This document shows, piece after piece, positions 1 to 9,457 of a stretch of 47,030 nucleotides of DNA. A program made the position numbers and the translations under genes. Source of the stretch: Candidatus Pacearchaeota archaeon (GTDB taxonomy: Archaea > Nanobdellota > Nanobdellia > Pacearchaeales > UBA284). How positions within the stretch are numbered: the first letter of the stretch is position 1; every line of letters starts with the position of its first letter. The notes below the pieces were generated by a model. That model ran no database searches and was not told the DNA's origin. It worked only from the letters and a program-made list of their open reading frames with translations. The stretch is taken from contig JAPLYB010000037.1 in NCBI GenBank assembly GCA_026395795.1, forward strand, positions 1-47,030. The letters are read 5' to 3'.

Positions 1-139
1 GTTGGTACAATGATGTTAAGCCGCATAAATCTTTAAAGTTTGATGAACTAGAAACACCGTCACAAGCTTTTATAAGAAAAATGAGAAAATGAAAACCCGA
101 GAAAATGTATCGTTAGGAAATAATAACGGGATAACACAG
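1..139 (+). mobile_element. 3' end of an IS element; transposase C-terminus encoded at 3..92
   Basis: Frame 3 reads WYNDVKPHKSLKFDELETPSQAFIRKMRK*, like the C-terminus of an rve/integrase-core (IS3/IS481-like) transposase. Identical reverse complement at 46892..47030. Confidence 0.8.
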
Positions 140-238
140 ATTTCAGCTCGAGGGTTTAAAATAATTTTTATAAAATATATTAGGCAAGAAGAATGAAAAA
201 AAGAAAAAAAAGAAAAAATAAATTAAATTTAATCAATC

Positions 239-724
239 TTAAGCAGCATGCACTTTCTTTATGAACTTAAAGGCGTAAGGGTATACTTGACCGTTTAATG
301 TATACGTTCCACCAGTCATAGAAGCATCAAATGCTTTTCCTGCACCTATTGCTGTTCCAGTACATGTAACTGTAAAGGTCACACTTGCTCCAGCGACCAC
401 GTCTGTAGCTGCTGCAGGTGCTGTTACCGTACATCCAGTTTGTCCTTTTACAGTAACCCCTGTTGGAACTCCGGTGAATTGCACTGTATCTCCAAGGTTA
501 TTTGTAACCACTATTGATGCCTCAAGACCTGTTGCAGTTGCAGATGCCATATCACAAGTAACTCCAGTGATTATTGTTCCGCCAACTCCACAAGATTCTT
601 GGACACTTGGATTTAATACACCAAATGCAATCAAAGCTGCAATCGCGATGATAGCAATAAGTATAGCCCATCCGTAAGTCATCAAGAACTCCATAGCTGC
701 CTGTCCTTTCTTAGACATTCTCAT
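239..724 (-). CDS. Class III signal peptide-containing type IV pilin-like protein
   Basis: N-terminus MRMSKKG|QAAMEFLMTYGWAILIAIIAIAALIAFG: basic residues, G|Q cleavage context, E+5 and hydrophobic helix, typical of archaeal pilins. Confidence 0.85.
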   Translation of the reverse strand: MRMSKKGQAAMEFLMTYGWAILIAIIAIAALIAFGVLNPSVQESCGVGGTIITGVTCDMASATATGLEASIVVTNNLGDTVQFTGVPTGVTVKGQTGCTVTAPAAATDVVAGASVTFTVTCTGTAIGAGKAFDASMTGGTYTLNGQVYPYAFKFIKKVHAA

Positions 725-809
725 TTTTATTTTACCTCCTTTTTAATTTAATTCTCTTTTCTTTTGTCTATCTGCCTGATTTAAGCATCAAATTGAAACT
801 CAATCAAGC

Positions 810-971
810 TCAATCATGATATCGCTCGAGCTCGCTTCGCTCGCTCTTGCTTAAAGAGCCAATCAAAGATTCGCTCTCGTCTTGCTCCACCTCATTTTCA
901 GTGTCGCATTGCAAAGATTGATCAAAGCATTCACGCATGCATGCGATATCTTGAATATGATATTTTTCCAT
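810..971 (-). CDS. Possible small protein (53 aa), below the ORF-track size cutoff
   Basis: ATG at 971..969, TGA at 812..810. Reads MEKYHIQDIACMRECFDQSLQCDTENEVEQDESESLIGSLSKSERSELERYHD. More GC-rich than its AT-rich flank. Confidence 0.3.
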   Translation of the reverse strand: MEKYHIQDIACMRECFDQSLQCDTENEVEQDESESLIGSLSKSERSELERYHD

Positions 972-1193
972 GTATATAAATATATTGTTAGTTACTCGGT
1001 TTATTTTATAATATTGATCATTTAATCTGATTAGTTTAATGATAATAAGATTATTTATGTATTATAAATTATTTATTTTTAATGACGTCACAGCAAGGAG
1101 CTATTTCGTTTATTTATAAATTATTAATTTGATTTTAATTTATTTATTCTGGTTATTTATTAATGAGATAATTTATAATTTAATTATTTTTTA

Positions 1194-2282
1194 TTAAGCA
1201 AAACAGGTCCAATTCATATCATAAAGGCTCGCATTTTCAGCCTCGTCTTCGTACAATCTGACTTTAGTCATCCCGATAACATTACCTTCCCCAAAAATCT
1301 CATTAACAAACTCAAAATCAACAACACTATATTCTAGGTTTGGATTATCTATGCAGTTACTCAATTTGGAGGTATCAATTAAACTCTCAATACCTTGCCC
1401 GTAAGGATCTGCAGTATAATTCCCAGCAAGTCTCATTAAATAAGATGGTGCTCTAAGAGAAGGAATATACATTGAACCTGCTGTTCCACCAGTTGCGAAG
1501 AAAGCAGTAATGTTTGTTAAATTACAAGGGTCACTAAATCCTCCCCGTAATATTGGTGTATAAACATTAGAAGAAATTCTATTTCCGCAGTTTGGCCCGA
1601 ACTCAAGGACATACAAAGGATCTTCAAAATTAACAATGGGGATCAAAGCAGTAATTTTTATATCTCTATGCCAACTAACACCAGAGATAGTATCGGTTAA
1701 ATTATACCTTACTGGAAAAGAAAGGCTAATGTACCAAGGATCTGTTTGATTTACAACAAATTCACCTGGATCAATTGCATCAAAAGTCGTATTTAGATTT
1801 ACAGCCACTGCTAAAGCATTTACTTCTCCAGTCCAATTGCTTATTGTGGCTCCTCTAAGAAAATCTTCTGCTTCAGGATAATTTAAACTATAATTCAAAG
1901 AACTATTAAATAGGGCGTCCGCAAAAACCATTTGGACAGTTGGTCTTCCATCTTGACCATCAATTGGTTCTGGCTTAGTATTATTATGCGTCGTTGTCAA
2001 ATAAGCGCTAATGGCCAGCATTGTTCTATACCCTGAAATATAAACTGCTCTTGAAGCATCTCTCTCAATACTTTTCACAAAGTTATTTGCTGTTATTATC
2101 CTTGCTTTTTCTCCTTCAGAAGTCATATCCTTTCTATATTGAAAAGACAACAACAAAAGGAGGATTATACAGAACATCACAATCAATGTAAAGTAAAATG
2201 CCTTTTTGTTCTTGCTAAAAGTAAAGACTTTTTGCAAGTTAAAAATCTGCTGATTTTTATTCTCAAATAATTTTAATTTCAT
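1194..2282 (-). CDS. Membrane-anchored pilus-locus protein with pilin-like N-terminus
   Basis: NKKAFYFTLIVMFCIILLLLLSFQY N-terminal helix, 2 nt from the adjacent VWA gene, extracytoplasmic-like Asn/Ser/Thr-rich body. Confidence 0.6.
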   Translation of the reverse strand: MKLKLFENKNQQIFNLQKVFTFSKNKKAFYFTLIVMFCIILLLLLSFQYRKDMTSEGEKARIITANNFVKSIERDASRAVYISGYRTMLAISAYLTTTHNNTKPEPIDGQDGRPTVQMVFADALFNSSLNYSLNYPEAEDFLRGATISNWTGEVNALAVAVNLNTTFDAIDPGEFVVNQTDPWYISLSFPVRYNLTDTISGVSWHRDIKITALIPIVNFEDPLYVLEFGPNCGNRISSNVYTPILRGGFSDPCNLTNITAFFATGGTAGSMYIPSLRAPSYLMRLAGNYTADPYGQGIESLIDTSKLSNCIDNPNLEYSVVDFEFVNEIFGEGNVIGMTKVRLYEDEAENASLYDMNWTCFA

Positions 2283-2284
2283 TT

Positions 2285-5200
2285 TTATCTCCAGCTGACA
2301 AAGTTTGCCTTTGTGTAAAAAAGGAATGGAACCGATGGAAGCAAGATTGTATTTATATTATAATCTGAAAGTTTTGTATCAACAATACAATTATCTGGAT
2401 TAACATCATATTTTCTTAATAATAAGTAAGTAGCTTGTGCAATTGCATCATATTGAAGTACGTTGTTCGTTCCATTTGCACAACCCCCGCTAACAAGGGC
2501 ACTATAATAACAGATATCTTGTCCAGTATAATTCGCAGGAATTGGTGTTATAACAAAGTTATTGTCATTAGTTCCATCTCGATATTGTATTGTCCAGTTG
2601 CATCCTGCTGCATTGCTAGTAACATTTGAATAAGAATAATTTGAAAGAGTAAGAAGTGTATAAAATATTTTATCTGAACCGCTTGCGTGAACTTCACTCG
2701 AAGAGTTAGCGATAGTTAGATTAAGCGTATTATTATTCCCCACATTTACAAGAGGGATATTTATCCTGAAAGGGTCTCCAAGAGTTGGATAATTAATTCC
2801 ATATTCATTTAAATTGTAAACTGTAACAAAATTAGTTCCATTTATACTATTGTTATCAATTCCCAGCCATTTTGACCACTTTGATCCAGAATAAGATGTA
2901 ACAGCAACTTCAATAGGGTAACCTTCTTGGAAACTAAAATTATTCAAACCAGTTGCAGGATTAAAATACCCACTTTCAAAAATAATAGTGCTTCCAAATT
3001 TCTTTAAAGTTTCTAAATAATCATATCTAAGGTCACAAATTCCTCCGCAATCATCATAATGATATTCAATGTACGAATCATTATATAAAATTGAAGAAAA
3101 GTTACCTGTTAAGTTTGTTCGTTGTTCTGCATAACTTAAGCTAGCAATATCTTCTGCCCATTTTTTCATTATATCTCTTAATTGTGTAGAATTTTTGCTA
3201 ACTAAATATTCTCCGTTTCCTGTTTCTGCGATGTCTTTCATTTCTTCTTGAGCAAAAGGACAATATTCAATTGGACCAAAACCAATTGCATAGGTTTTAT
3301 TAAAATTTGTCAGTGCAGCAACTTTTCCAGCATCAGATATCGCTTGATCTGCTGCATGATTTGAAACAGCATCTCCGCAGGTTTTATACCATTTTCCTGA
3401 ATCCCATGCAAAGAAGAAAGGTTCATATTCACTTACTCCTAATAAAATATACCACCTATTATTTGTTAAATTATATTCAAAATCAGGAGTATAAGCATAA
3501 TTACTATCTCCAGCTCCTGAAAGGCCATTAACATAGGCAGATTTACTCTTCCAAGCACTTCCATTCCAATAGAATCCTACAGGGCTTGTTGAAGAAGTTC
3601 TTCCAATAATCATTGTCCAGTTTCCATCACCAGTCACATTAAAAGCAACTGCTGGAAAAGTATTAGTTCCTTGATCTCCAATTCCATTAACAATAGAGGC
3701 ATTTGACGCCCATCCTGTTCCGTTCCAAGTATAGCTGGAAATAAAACCACTTGAATTTCCAGCAAATAAGGTGAATTTTCCGTTATTGCTGAAGTTATAA
3801 ACAACTTCACCAACAGCATATGCTGCTGGCAAGCCAATGACAATACTTGCACTTGACCATCCTGTTCCGTTCCAAGTATACCCGAGAGGACTTGTGCTTG
3901 AAAAACTTGAAGTTATTATAGTTAATTTTCCATCGCCAGTTAAATTGAAGATTGTTGCAGAATATCCTTTGCTTGTGAAGCCAGAAATGTATGTGCTAGA
4001 ATTAACCCACCTTCCATCACTAAAGTTGAAACCCCTTTTATTATTGCTTTCTCCAACAACTAGTGCATTTGGAATGTTAGAAATAGACAAGCTTAAATTG
4101 AAAATTTCTCCTCTCCTTTCAAGAGAATTAAATACAGGAAAAATATAATACAAGCAGCCGAATCCATTGTTTGGACGACAGTAACTATTGCTATAAGTGC
4201 ATAAATCTGGACTGCAGACACTTAGACTTTCATTATTTACATCATTACATTGATAATTTGTTAAACCATCTGTCATGACCACTAAAAACTTTCTTCTTGA
4301 AGAATTGCTTTGCTGCTGGAGCATAATCCTCGCTTTCCTTATCCCTGCGCAAATTGCTGTTCCGCCGTTTGCAGTGTATCCTGAAATTCCAGAGCTGCCA
4401 TTTACAATCAAAGTTAAGTTTGAGGTTAAATTTACATAAGACCGTATTGGGCTAGCTTCATAAGCTACCAAACCAATTTTATTTCCAGAAATGTTTAGAA
4501 TAATTGTTGCAAATTCTATATCTAGACATCTTGCTAAACTCATTCTTGAATTATTACTCCAGAAAATTTTATTATTTGGATTAGACAAATTTCCACATTG
4601 TGATGCTGGAAAGTTATTTGGAGCGCCACTATCATCTTGACCAATGCTCCAAGCCATACTTCCAGAAACATCTGTAACAATTATAACATCTGCAACCCCG
4701 TCCCCCGTACTGCCTGCAAACTCTCCAAATCCAAGTCTAACAGGGACTGTTTTATTGCTTAGGTTAGCATAAGTCAAGCCGCCGTTAGCAAAAAGAGAAG
4801 CACTTATCTCAGAATCAGTTAATATTCTTACAAAGTCATTAACAGACCCTCGAGTTTGATTCACATAAATGGTTGTGTTTCCAATTCTCAAAGACAGGGT
4901 TGTATTTTGGTCTGCAGAAACATTTATTTTGTAATGCAATCTTGCATTCATCGAGGTGATGGTATTTGAAGAATACATAGAATCATAGAGGTTGATAACT
5001 CCCTCGATTCCAGGGAAATATTGTTTTTGAGCCACAGTATATCCGGGATTAGGAGTTTTATATGCTATCTTTACATAGCCCCCAGAAATTGCCAGCATCT
5101 CACTCGTATTTTTAAATTCGATTAGATTTGTTCCATTTTCAAAATAATTAAAAGAACTTTCTGGAAAAGATATCGTAACGGGAGTTAAGAAATTTGGATC

Positions 5201-5956
5201 AGAACTGCCAGCATAATTCCCGACTGAATGATTATTGATGCTCAAATCAAATGGATGATTTATTGCAAGTTCAAGAGTCACATTTGTTATGTTTGTCACA
5301 TTTGATAGATCAACTGTAGCAGTAATATTCCCGTCTCCAATATATCCTCCGAAATAGAATAAATTTATTCTCTCTTTTCTTTGTAAAAATGCTCTGGCGC
5401 TGTATCCGCTTATTTCTCTCCCTTTATAAACTCCACTGATAAATTGTTGTGAGCTTACGATATCTTCTGCATTGCTAAATAAGATATTGCCCCTAATAAA
5501 AACAGGTTCAACTCCACTCCCATTATTAAAAAATATTCCGAAATTATCCCTTGGTCCAATGGCACTCCCAAAAAAGGAGTCTGCTATGGCTGCTGCATTA
5601 TCAATCCTCGACACTCCTGGCCCTCCAACACCCCAACTGCTTGAGTTTGTTGCCCATAGTTTAGAAAGTGTCTCAATAAGAACATCATTTGGATAAAGGG
5701 TTTCGTTATAAATAGAGTTATTTACAATATTGTTGATAGAGATACTGTTAATATCAGAAGTTTTTATGGTAGAAAGTATTTGCAAAGCATCCTCCTGAAT
5801 GTAAGACATCTGATAATGTTCATCAATATTCGAAATGCTGGTGTAAGGAAGAAGTGCAATAACAACAAGAAGCATTGTCAATGCAAACAAAGCATCCAAT
5901 GTAAAATAGAAACCTTTTTTATTCTTCCGGTTGTTCAAAATTTTCTTAAATTCCAT
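2285..5956 (-). CDS. Large VWA-domain surface protein with pilin-like N-terminus and an inserted repeat module
   Basis: KKGFYFTLDALFALTMLLVVIALL N-terminus; MIDAS DVSGSMAWS; VMTDGLTNYQC; repeats with YTWNGTGW motifs; many N-x-S/T sequons. Confidence 0.8.
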   Translation of the reverse strand: MEFKKILNNRKNKKGFYFTLDALFALTMLLVVIALLPYTSISNIDEHYQMSYIQEDALQILSTIKTSDINSISINNIVNNSIYNETLYPNDVLIETLSKLWATNSSSWGVGGPGVSRIDNAAAIADSFFGSAIGPRDNFGIFFNNGSGVEPVFIRGNILFSNAEDIVSSQQFISGVYKGREISGYSARAFLQRKERINLFYFGGYIGDGNITATVDLSNVTNITNVTLELAINHPFDLSINNHSVGNYAGSSDPNFLTPVTISFPESSFNYFENGTNLIEFKNTSEMLAISGGYVKIAYKTPNPGYTVAQKQYFPGIEGVINLYDSMYSSNTITSMNARLHYKINVSADQNTTLSLRIGNTTIYVNQTRGSVNDFVRILTDSEISASLFANGGLTYANLSNKTVPVRLGFGEFAGSTGDGVADVIIVTDVSGSMAWSIGQDDSGAPNNFPASQCGNLSNPNNKIFWSNNSRMSLARCLDIEFATIILNISGNKIGLVAYEASPIRSYVNLTSNLTLIVNGSSGISGYTANGGTAICAGIRKARIMLQQQSNSSRRKFLVVMTDGLTNYQCNDVNNESLSVCSPDLCTYSNSYCRPNNGFGCLYYIFPVFNSLERRGEIFNLSLSISNIPNALVVGESNNKRGFNFSDGRWVNSSTYISGFTSKGYSATIFNLTGDGKLTIITSSFSSTSPLGYTWNGTGWSSASIVIGLPAAYAVGEVVYNFSNNGKFTLFAGNSSGFISSYTWNGTGWASNASIVNGIGDQGTNTFPAVAFNVTGDGNWTMIIGRTSSTSPVGFYWNGSAWKSKSAYVNGLSGAGDSNYAYTPDFEYNLTNNRWYILLGVSEYEPFFFAWDSGKWYKTCGDAVSNHAADQAISDAGKVAALTNFNKTYAIGFGPIEYCPFAQEEMKDIAETGNGEYLVSKNSTQLRDIMKKWAEDIASLSYAEQRTNLTGNFSSILYNDSYIEYHYDDCGGICDLRYDYLETLKKFGSTIIFESGYFNPATGLNNFSFQEGYPIEVAVTSYSGSKWSKWLGIDNNSINGTNFVTVYNLNEYGINYPTLGDPFRINIPLVNVGNNNTLNLTIANSSSEVHASGSDKIFYTLLTLSNYSYSNVTSNAAGCNWTIQYRDGTNDNNFVITPIPANYTGQDICYYSALVSGGCANGTNNVLQYDAIAQATYLLLRKYDVNPDNCIVDTKLSDYNINTILLPSVPFLFYTKANFVSWR

Positions 5957-5959
5957 TTT

Positions 5960-6544
5960 TTAAGCTGATTCGTTTGTCCATAAGTATAAGTTTAATTTAA
6001 CTGGTTTGACAAGATAAGATGACTGGTCAGAGATTGTATCATTGTACAAAATAATTCTTTGAATCTTCACAATTTGCTTTGGATTTTCACCATTAAAATT
6101 CCAGCCAATGTCTGCTAAATTCTCATCTGAAAAATTAATGTAATAATTATATTTAGTGTTGATTTTTCTTTTTGAAAGAGAATAATTAGCAACATTAAGT
6201 ACAGTCGTATTTCCAACCCATGTGCTAAAATTGCTTAGTTTCATAGGGTCTAGAAAACCTCGGTCATCAAGTAAACCAAAAGAATATGTTTGGTTTATTG
6301 TTGCAAAACTCCAATTATAAGGATAACCTGTACTTACCAGAGCTCCAGAGGCATAGCCTCCCTCAGCTATCATCTTATTTACCAGTGGGTCTTCTGGAGC
6401 AAAACTTATTGAAAAATTATAGAACAGAAAGATTACGCCAATAAACAGCACAAGTGAAATAGACAAATCAATCGCCCATACTTGTCCTCTTTTATTTCTA
6501 GATAATTTATTCTTAACAATCAAGTTTTTTATTGTACTTTTCAT
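5960..6544 (-). CDS. Pilin-like membrane protein
   Basis: KRGQVWAIDLSISLVLFIGVIFLFYNF N-terminus; tight gene packing with the VWA gene. Confidence 0.6.
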   Translation of the reverse strand: MKSTIKNLIVKNKLSRNKRGQVWAIDLSISLVLFIGVIFLFYNFSISFAPEDPLVNKMIAEGGYASGALVSTGYPYNWSFATINQTYSFGLLDDRGFLDPMKLSNFSTWVGNTTVLNVANYSLSKRKINTKYNYYINFSDENLADIGWNFNGENPKQIVKIQRIILYNDTISDQSSYLVKPVKLNLYLWTNESA

Positions 6545-6558
6545 TTTTATTATTTTTA

Positions 6559-6981
6559 TTAATTAGGATTAACAAATATCCCTGTTTGGTTTTTTATTAT
6601 TGAATTATTTCCCGGGATGTTGAATTTTGCAGATGAGTTATAAAGTAAAGGTATCCCCCTAAAAGACGCTGCTAGAGAAGTATTGACAGCTAGTGAATAA
6701 TTAGACATGTGAACAGTATAATCCTTGCCTCCAATCTGTCTAGGCAACGAAAATGTTCTGTTGTATCCATCCTCTACCTTCGAAGCTAGTATAATCTCTT
6801 GTTGAATAAAACTTGCCATGTTGTCAACTCCCTCTTGTTCATTCTTTGTTCTCCCTTGCGACATGTTATAGAAAATTGTAAAGAGAAATGCTGCAACAAA
6901 AATAGTAAGGATTGAAAAAACAAGAAGAAATTCTAAACTAGCTTGTGCTTTCCTTGTTTCTCTTGTTTTTCTTTCGTACAT
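6559..6981 (-). CDS. Class III signal peptide pilin-like protein
   Basis: RKA|QASLEFLLVFSILTIFVAAFLFTIFY N-terminus. Confidence 0.75.
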   Translation of the reverse strand: MYERKTRETRKAQASLEFLLVFSILTIFVAAFLFTIFYNMSQGRTKNEQEGVDNMASFIQQEIILASKVEDGYNRTFSLPRQIGGKDYTVHMSNYSLAVNTSLAASFRGIPLLYNSSAKFNIPGNNSIIKNQTGIFVNPN

Positions 6982-7053
6982 TTTTCATTATTTCTGTTTT
7001 TCAGCATAAGGAAAATTTAAAATTTAATCTTAACATAATTTCTAATCAATTCA

Positions 7054-7566
7054 TCAAAATGCCGATACCAATGTTACATTTGAGTTCTCACCAGCAGTTA
7101 TGATCAAATGCTTTAAGCCAGCACTCTTAAAAGTGTCTTTATCCAATGGTTGATCAAGGGCATCAACTCCATTTATGTTTGCTTTGAAATAATAAATTGA
7201 ATATGCATCCCCTGTTGAGCCCGTAAATTTGAAGGTTATACTTTTTGCAGCCCTATTAATCAGGATAGACTGAATATTACTTGGCATTGTCAAATCAATT
7301 GTTGCTTTTGAAGGCGGCCCAAGATAATAAACAGTGTCGGTGGTTTCAACAATTTTCTTCCCCACTTTATCAATTTGATTCATAATGATTTGATGTTTAG
7401 CAGAAGTAGAATAAGAAAGAGCAACAGCCACAACAATTGTAAGAGCAACGATTATCAAACCAATAACTAAAGTATACTCAATACTTACCTGTGCTTTTTT
7501 TCTTAAATTTTTACAAGATTTTTTATCTGATTGAACAATCCTTTCGTTGCATAAAACGTTCTCCAT
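7054..7566 (-). CDS. Class III signal peptide pilin-like protein
   Basis: KKA|QVSIEYTLVIGLIIVALTIVVAVAL N-terminus. Confidence 0.75.
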   Translation of the reverse strand: MENVLCNERIVQSDKKSCKNLRKKAQVSIEYTLVIGLIIVALTIVVAVALSYSTSAKHQIIMNQIDKVGKKIVETTDTVYYLGPPSKATIDLTMPSNIQSILINRAAKSITFKFTGSTGDAYSIYYFKANINGVDALDQPLDKDTFKSAGLKHLIITAGENSNVTLVSAF

Positions 7567-7655
7567 TTTCCTCTTTTTTATTGCTTTTTTAGTAAGATTT
7601 ATAAAATGCTTACTACTTGATAATAAAAAGAGGATACTTTTAAGTTTATAAAATT

Positions 7656-9365
7656 TTGCAAATGGACGATAATGAAAAATTTTTGAGAAATAAATATGAT
7701 CCAGAATTCTTAAGAGAAATATTCAATCCGGAAGTTAAGAAAGTAATGATTCTAGAGACATATCGTGGGGAGATTGTTATAGAACTTTTTCATAAAGATG
7801 TCTCATTAACAGAAGATGTTTTAACAAAAGCATTAGTAGGGGAGTATAATGGAATCACATTTCACAATTGTAATCCTTTTTTTGTGCAGATAAGAAAAAA
7901 TTTCGGAGAAACAGAAGGAAAGAGAAGGATAATAGTCCCTTACCTTAAGAATACTAGGGGTTATGTCGGGCTTGTTAATTCAAAAAAGAAACCAGAGAAC
8001 TCATTGTTAGATCATTTCTATATATGCTTAAAAGACATCCCAGAATTTAATGAAAGATATACGGTGATTGGAAGAGTTGTAAAAGGATTAGACGTTCTAA
8101 ACAAAATTTGGGATGGAAACACTGTAAAAAATGTAAGAATTGAAAAAGATTATGATAAAAAACGAGGTGTGAAGTTCAAGTTCAATTTACTCTTCTGGTT
8201 AGGTTTTATCCTTTCAATAGTCTCTCTAATAATATACCTGTCAACAAAGATCAATTTATTAAAAATTGCACAAGACACTCTTTTCAAAAAACAGATAACT
8301 GATCTAATCCCGGCTAATATTTCTTTGCTCATCTTGGGTGCAGGAATCATTTTAATGTTATTCTCAATTATATTTGCCCCACTAGCAAGAAAACGTGTAG
8401 AAAGACAAGCAGAACTAGAAGCAATTCCTGAACCAAAAGAGAGAATTTTCCCAGAAGAAAAAGTTCAGCCTTCAGAAGGAGAGCAAGAAAGTCTAAAGAA
8501 AATTGAACAAATAAGAATCAACGCAAGCCTTATGAGGGGGAAAGAAGAAGCAAGGAGGAAAGCAGAGGAAGAAGAAAAGAGAATACTAGCAAGAAAAATT
8601 GTTATGGAAGAGGAAGCAAGAAGAAAAGCAGAAGAAAAGAGAAGAGAAAAAGCTGAAGAAGAAAGAAGATCCCGGGAAGAAGCAATAAAAAAGAAACTCG
8701 AAGGAACAAGACAATCTAAAGAACAGCAAGAAAAGATGAAAAAACTAAAGGCTTTAGAGATAAAATCAAGAGAAATTATGCAAAAAGAACAAGAAAAAGA
8801 AGAGAAAAGGAAAAGAATGCATGAAGAACAAGAAATCAAGCTTTTAGCAGAACAAAAGAAGATTGAAGAAGAAAGAAGGAAAGAAGAAGAAAATATGATG
8901 AGACAAGAAGAAGAGAGAAGAAAGCTTAAAGCTCAAAAAGAAGAGAAAGAACAGCAAGAAAAGATGAAAAAACTAAAGGCTTTAGAGATAAAATCAACAG
9001 AACTTTTCAAGAAGGAGAAATCAGAAAGAGAGAACTTAAGAAAAGAATTTGTCCAAAAGATGGATACTGGGGGAAATATTGGAGAAGAAATAAAGAAAAA
9101 AGGTAAAGAAGAAATTAAAGCAGATATCCTTCCAAAAATTGCAAAAAGAACAGAAACACATCTAGATGTTTTGTTTGATCTCTTAGAAAGATATGGTGTA
9201 TTAAAAATGAGTTACATAGTTCAAACATTTAACATAGACAAAGAAGAAGCCTTAGAATGGTGTAATATATTAGTTGAACATGATTTGGCAGAATTAGACT
9301 ATCCAGCTTTTGGAGAACCAACATTGAAAAAGAAAGAGCAAGAACCAGCAATAACTGAAAAATAA
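7656..9365 (+). CDS. Cyclophilin-like domain, TM helices, long coiled coil and C-terminal winged-helix-like domain
   Basis: Cyclophilin-like VMILETYRGEIVIELFHKDVSL...GYVGLVNSKK...ERYTVIGRVVKGLDVLNKI; two hydrophobic segments; Glu/Lys/Arg-rich coiled coil with repeated EQQEKMKKLKALEIKS; C-terminal LFDLLERYGVLKMSYIVQTFNIDKEEALEWCNILVEHDLAELDYPAFGEPTL. Confidence 0.7.
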   Translation: MQMDDNEKFLRNKYDPEFLREIFNPEVKKVMILETYRGEIVIELFHKDVSLTEDVLTKALVGEYNGITFHNCNPFFVQIRKNFGETEGKRRIIVPYLKNTRGYVGLVNSKKKPENSLLDHFYICLKDIPEFNERYTVIGRVVKGLDVLNKIWDGNTVKNVRIEKDYDKKRGVKFKFNLLFWLGFILSIVSLIIYLSTKINLLKIAQDTLFKKQITDLIPANISLLILGAGIILMLFSIIFAPLARKRVERQAELEAIPEPKERIFPEEKVQPSEGEQESLKKIEQIRINASLMRGKEEARRKAEEEEKRILARKIVMEEEARRKAEEKRREKAEEERRSREEAIKKKLEGTRQSKEQQEKMKKLKALEIKSREIMQKEQEKEEKRKRMHEEQEIKLLAEQKKIEEERRKEEENMMRQEEERRKLKAQKEEKEQQEKMKKLKALEIKSTELFKKEKSERENLRKEFVQKMDTGGNIGEEIKKKGKEEIKADILPKIAKRTETHLDVLFDLLERYGVLKMSYIVQTFNIDKEEALEWCNILVEHDLAELDYPAFGEPTLKKKEQEPAITEK

Positions 9366-9457
9366 TTAGTAAAGATTAATAAACCAAAAAATATAAAATA
9401 AGAATATAGGTTGATTATTAAAAATAGTTTTGTAAAGAATTTAAAAAAGAGGATAAG

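Noticed and set aside
8465-8839. 124-aa minus-strand ORF antisense to the coiled-coil region
   Set aside because: Ser/Phe-rich translation is the expected antisense of Lys/Glu-rich codons; no independent signal.
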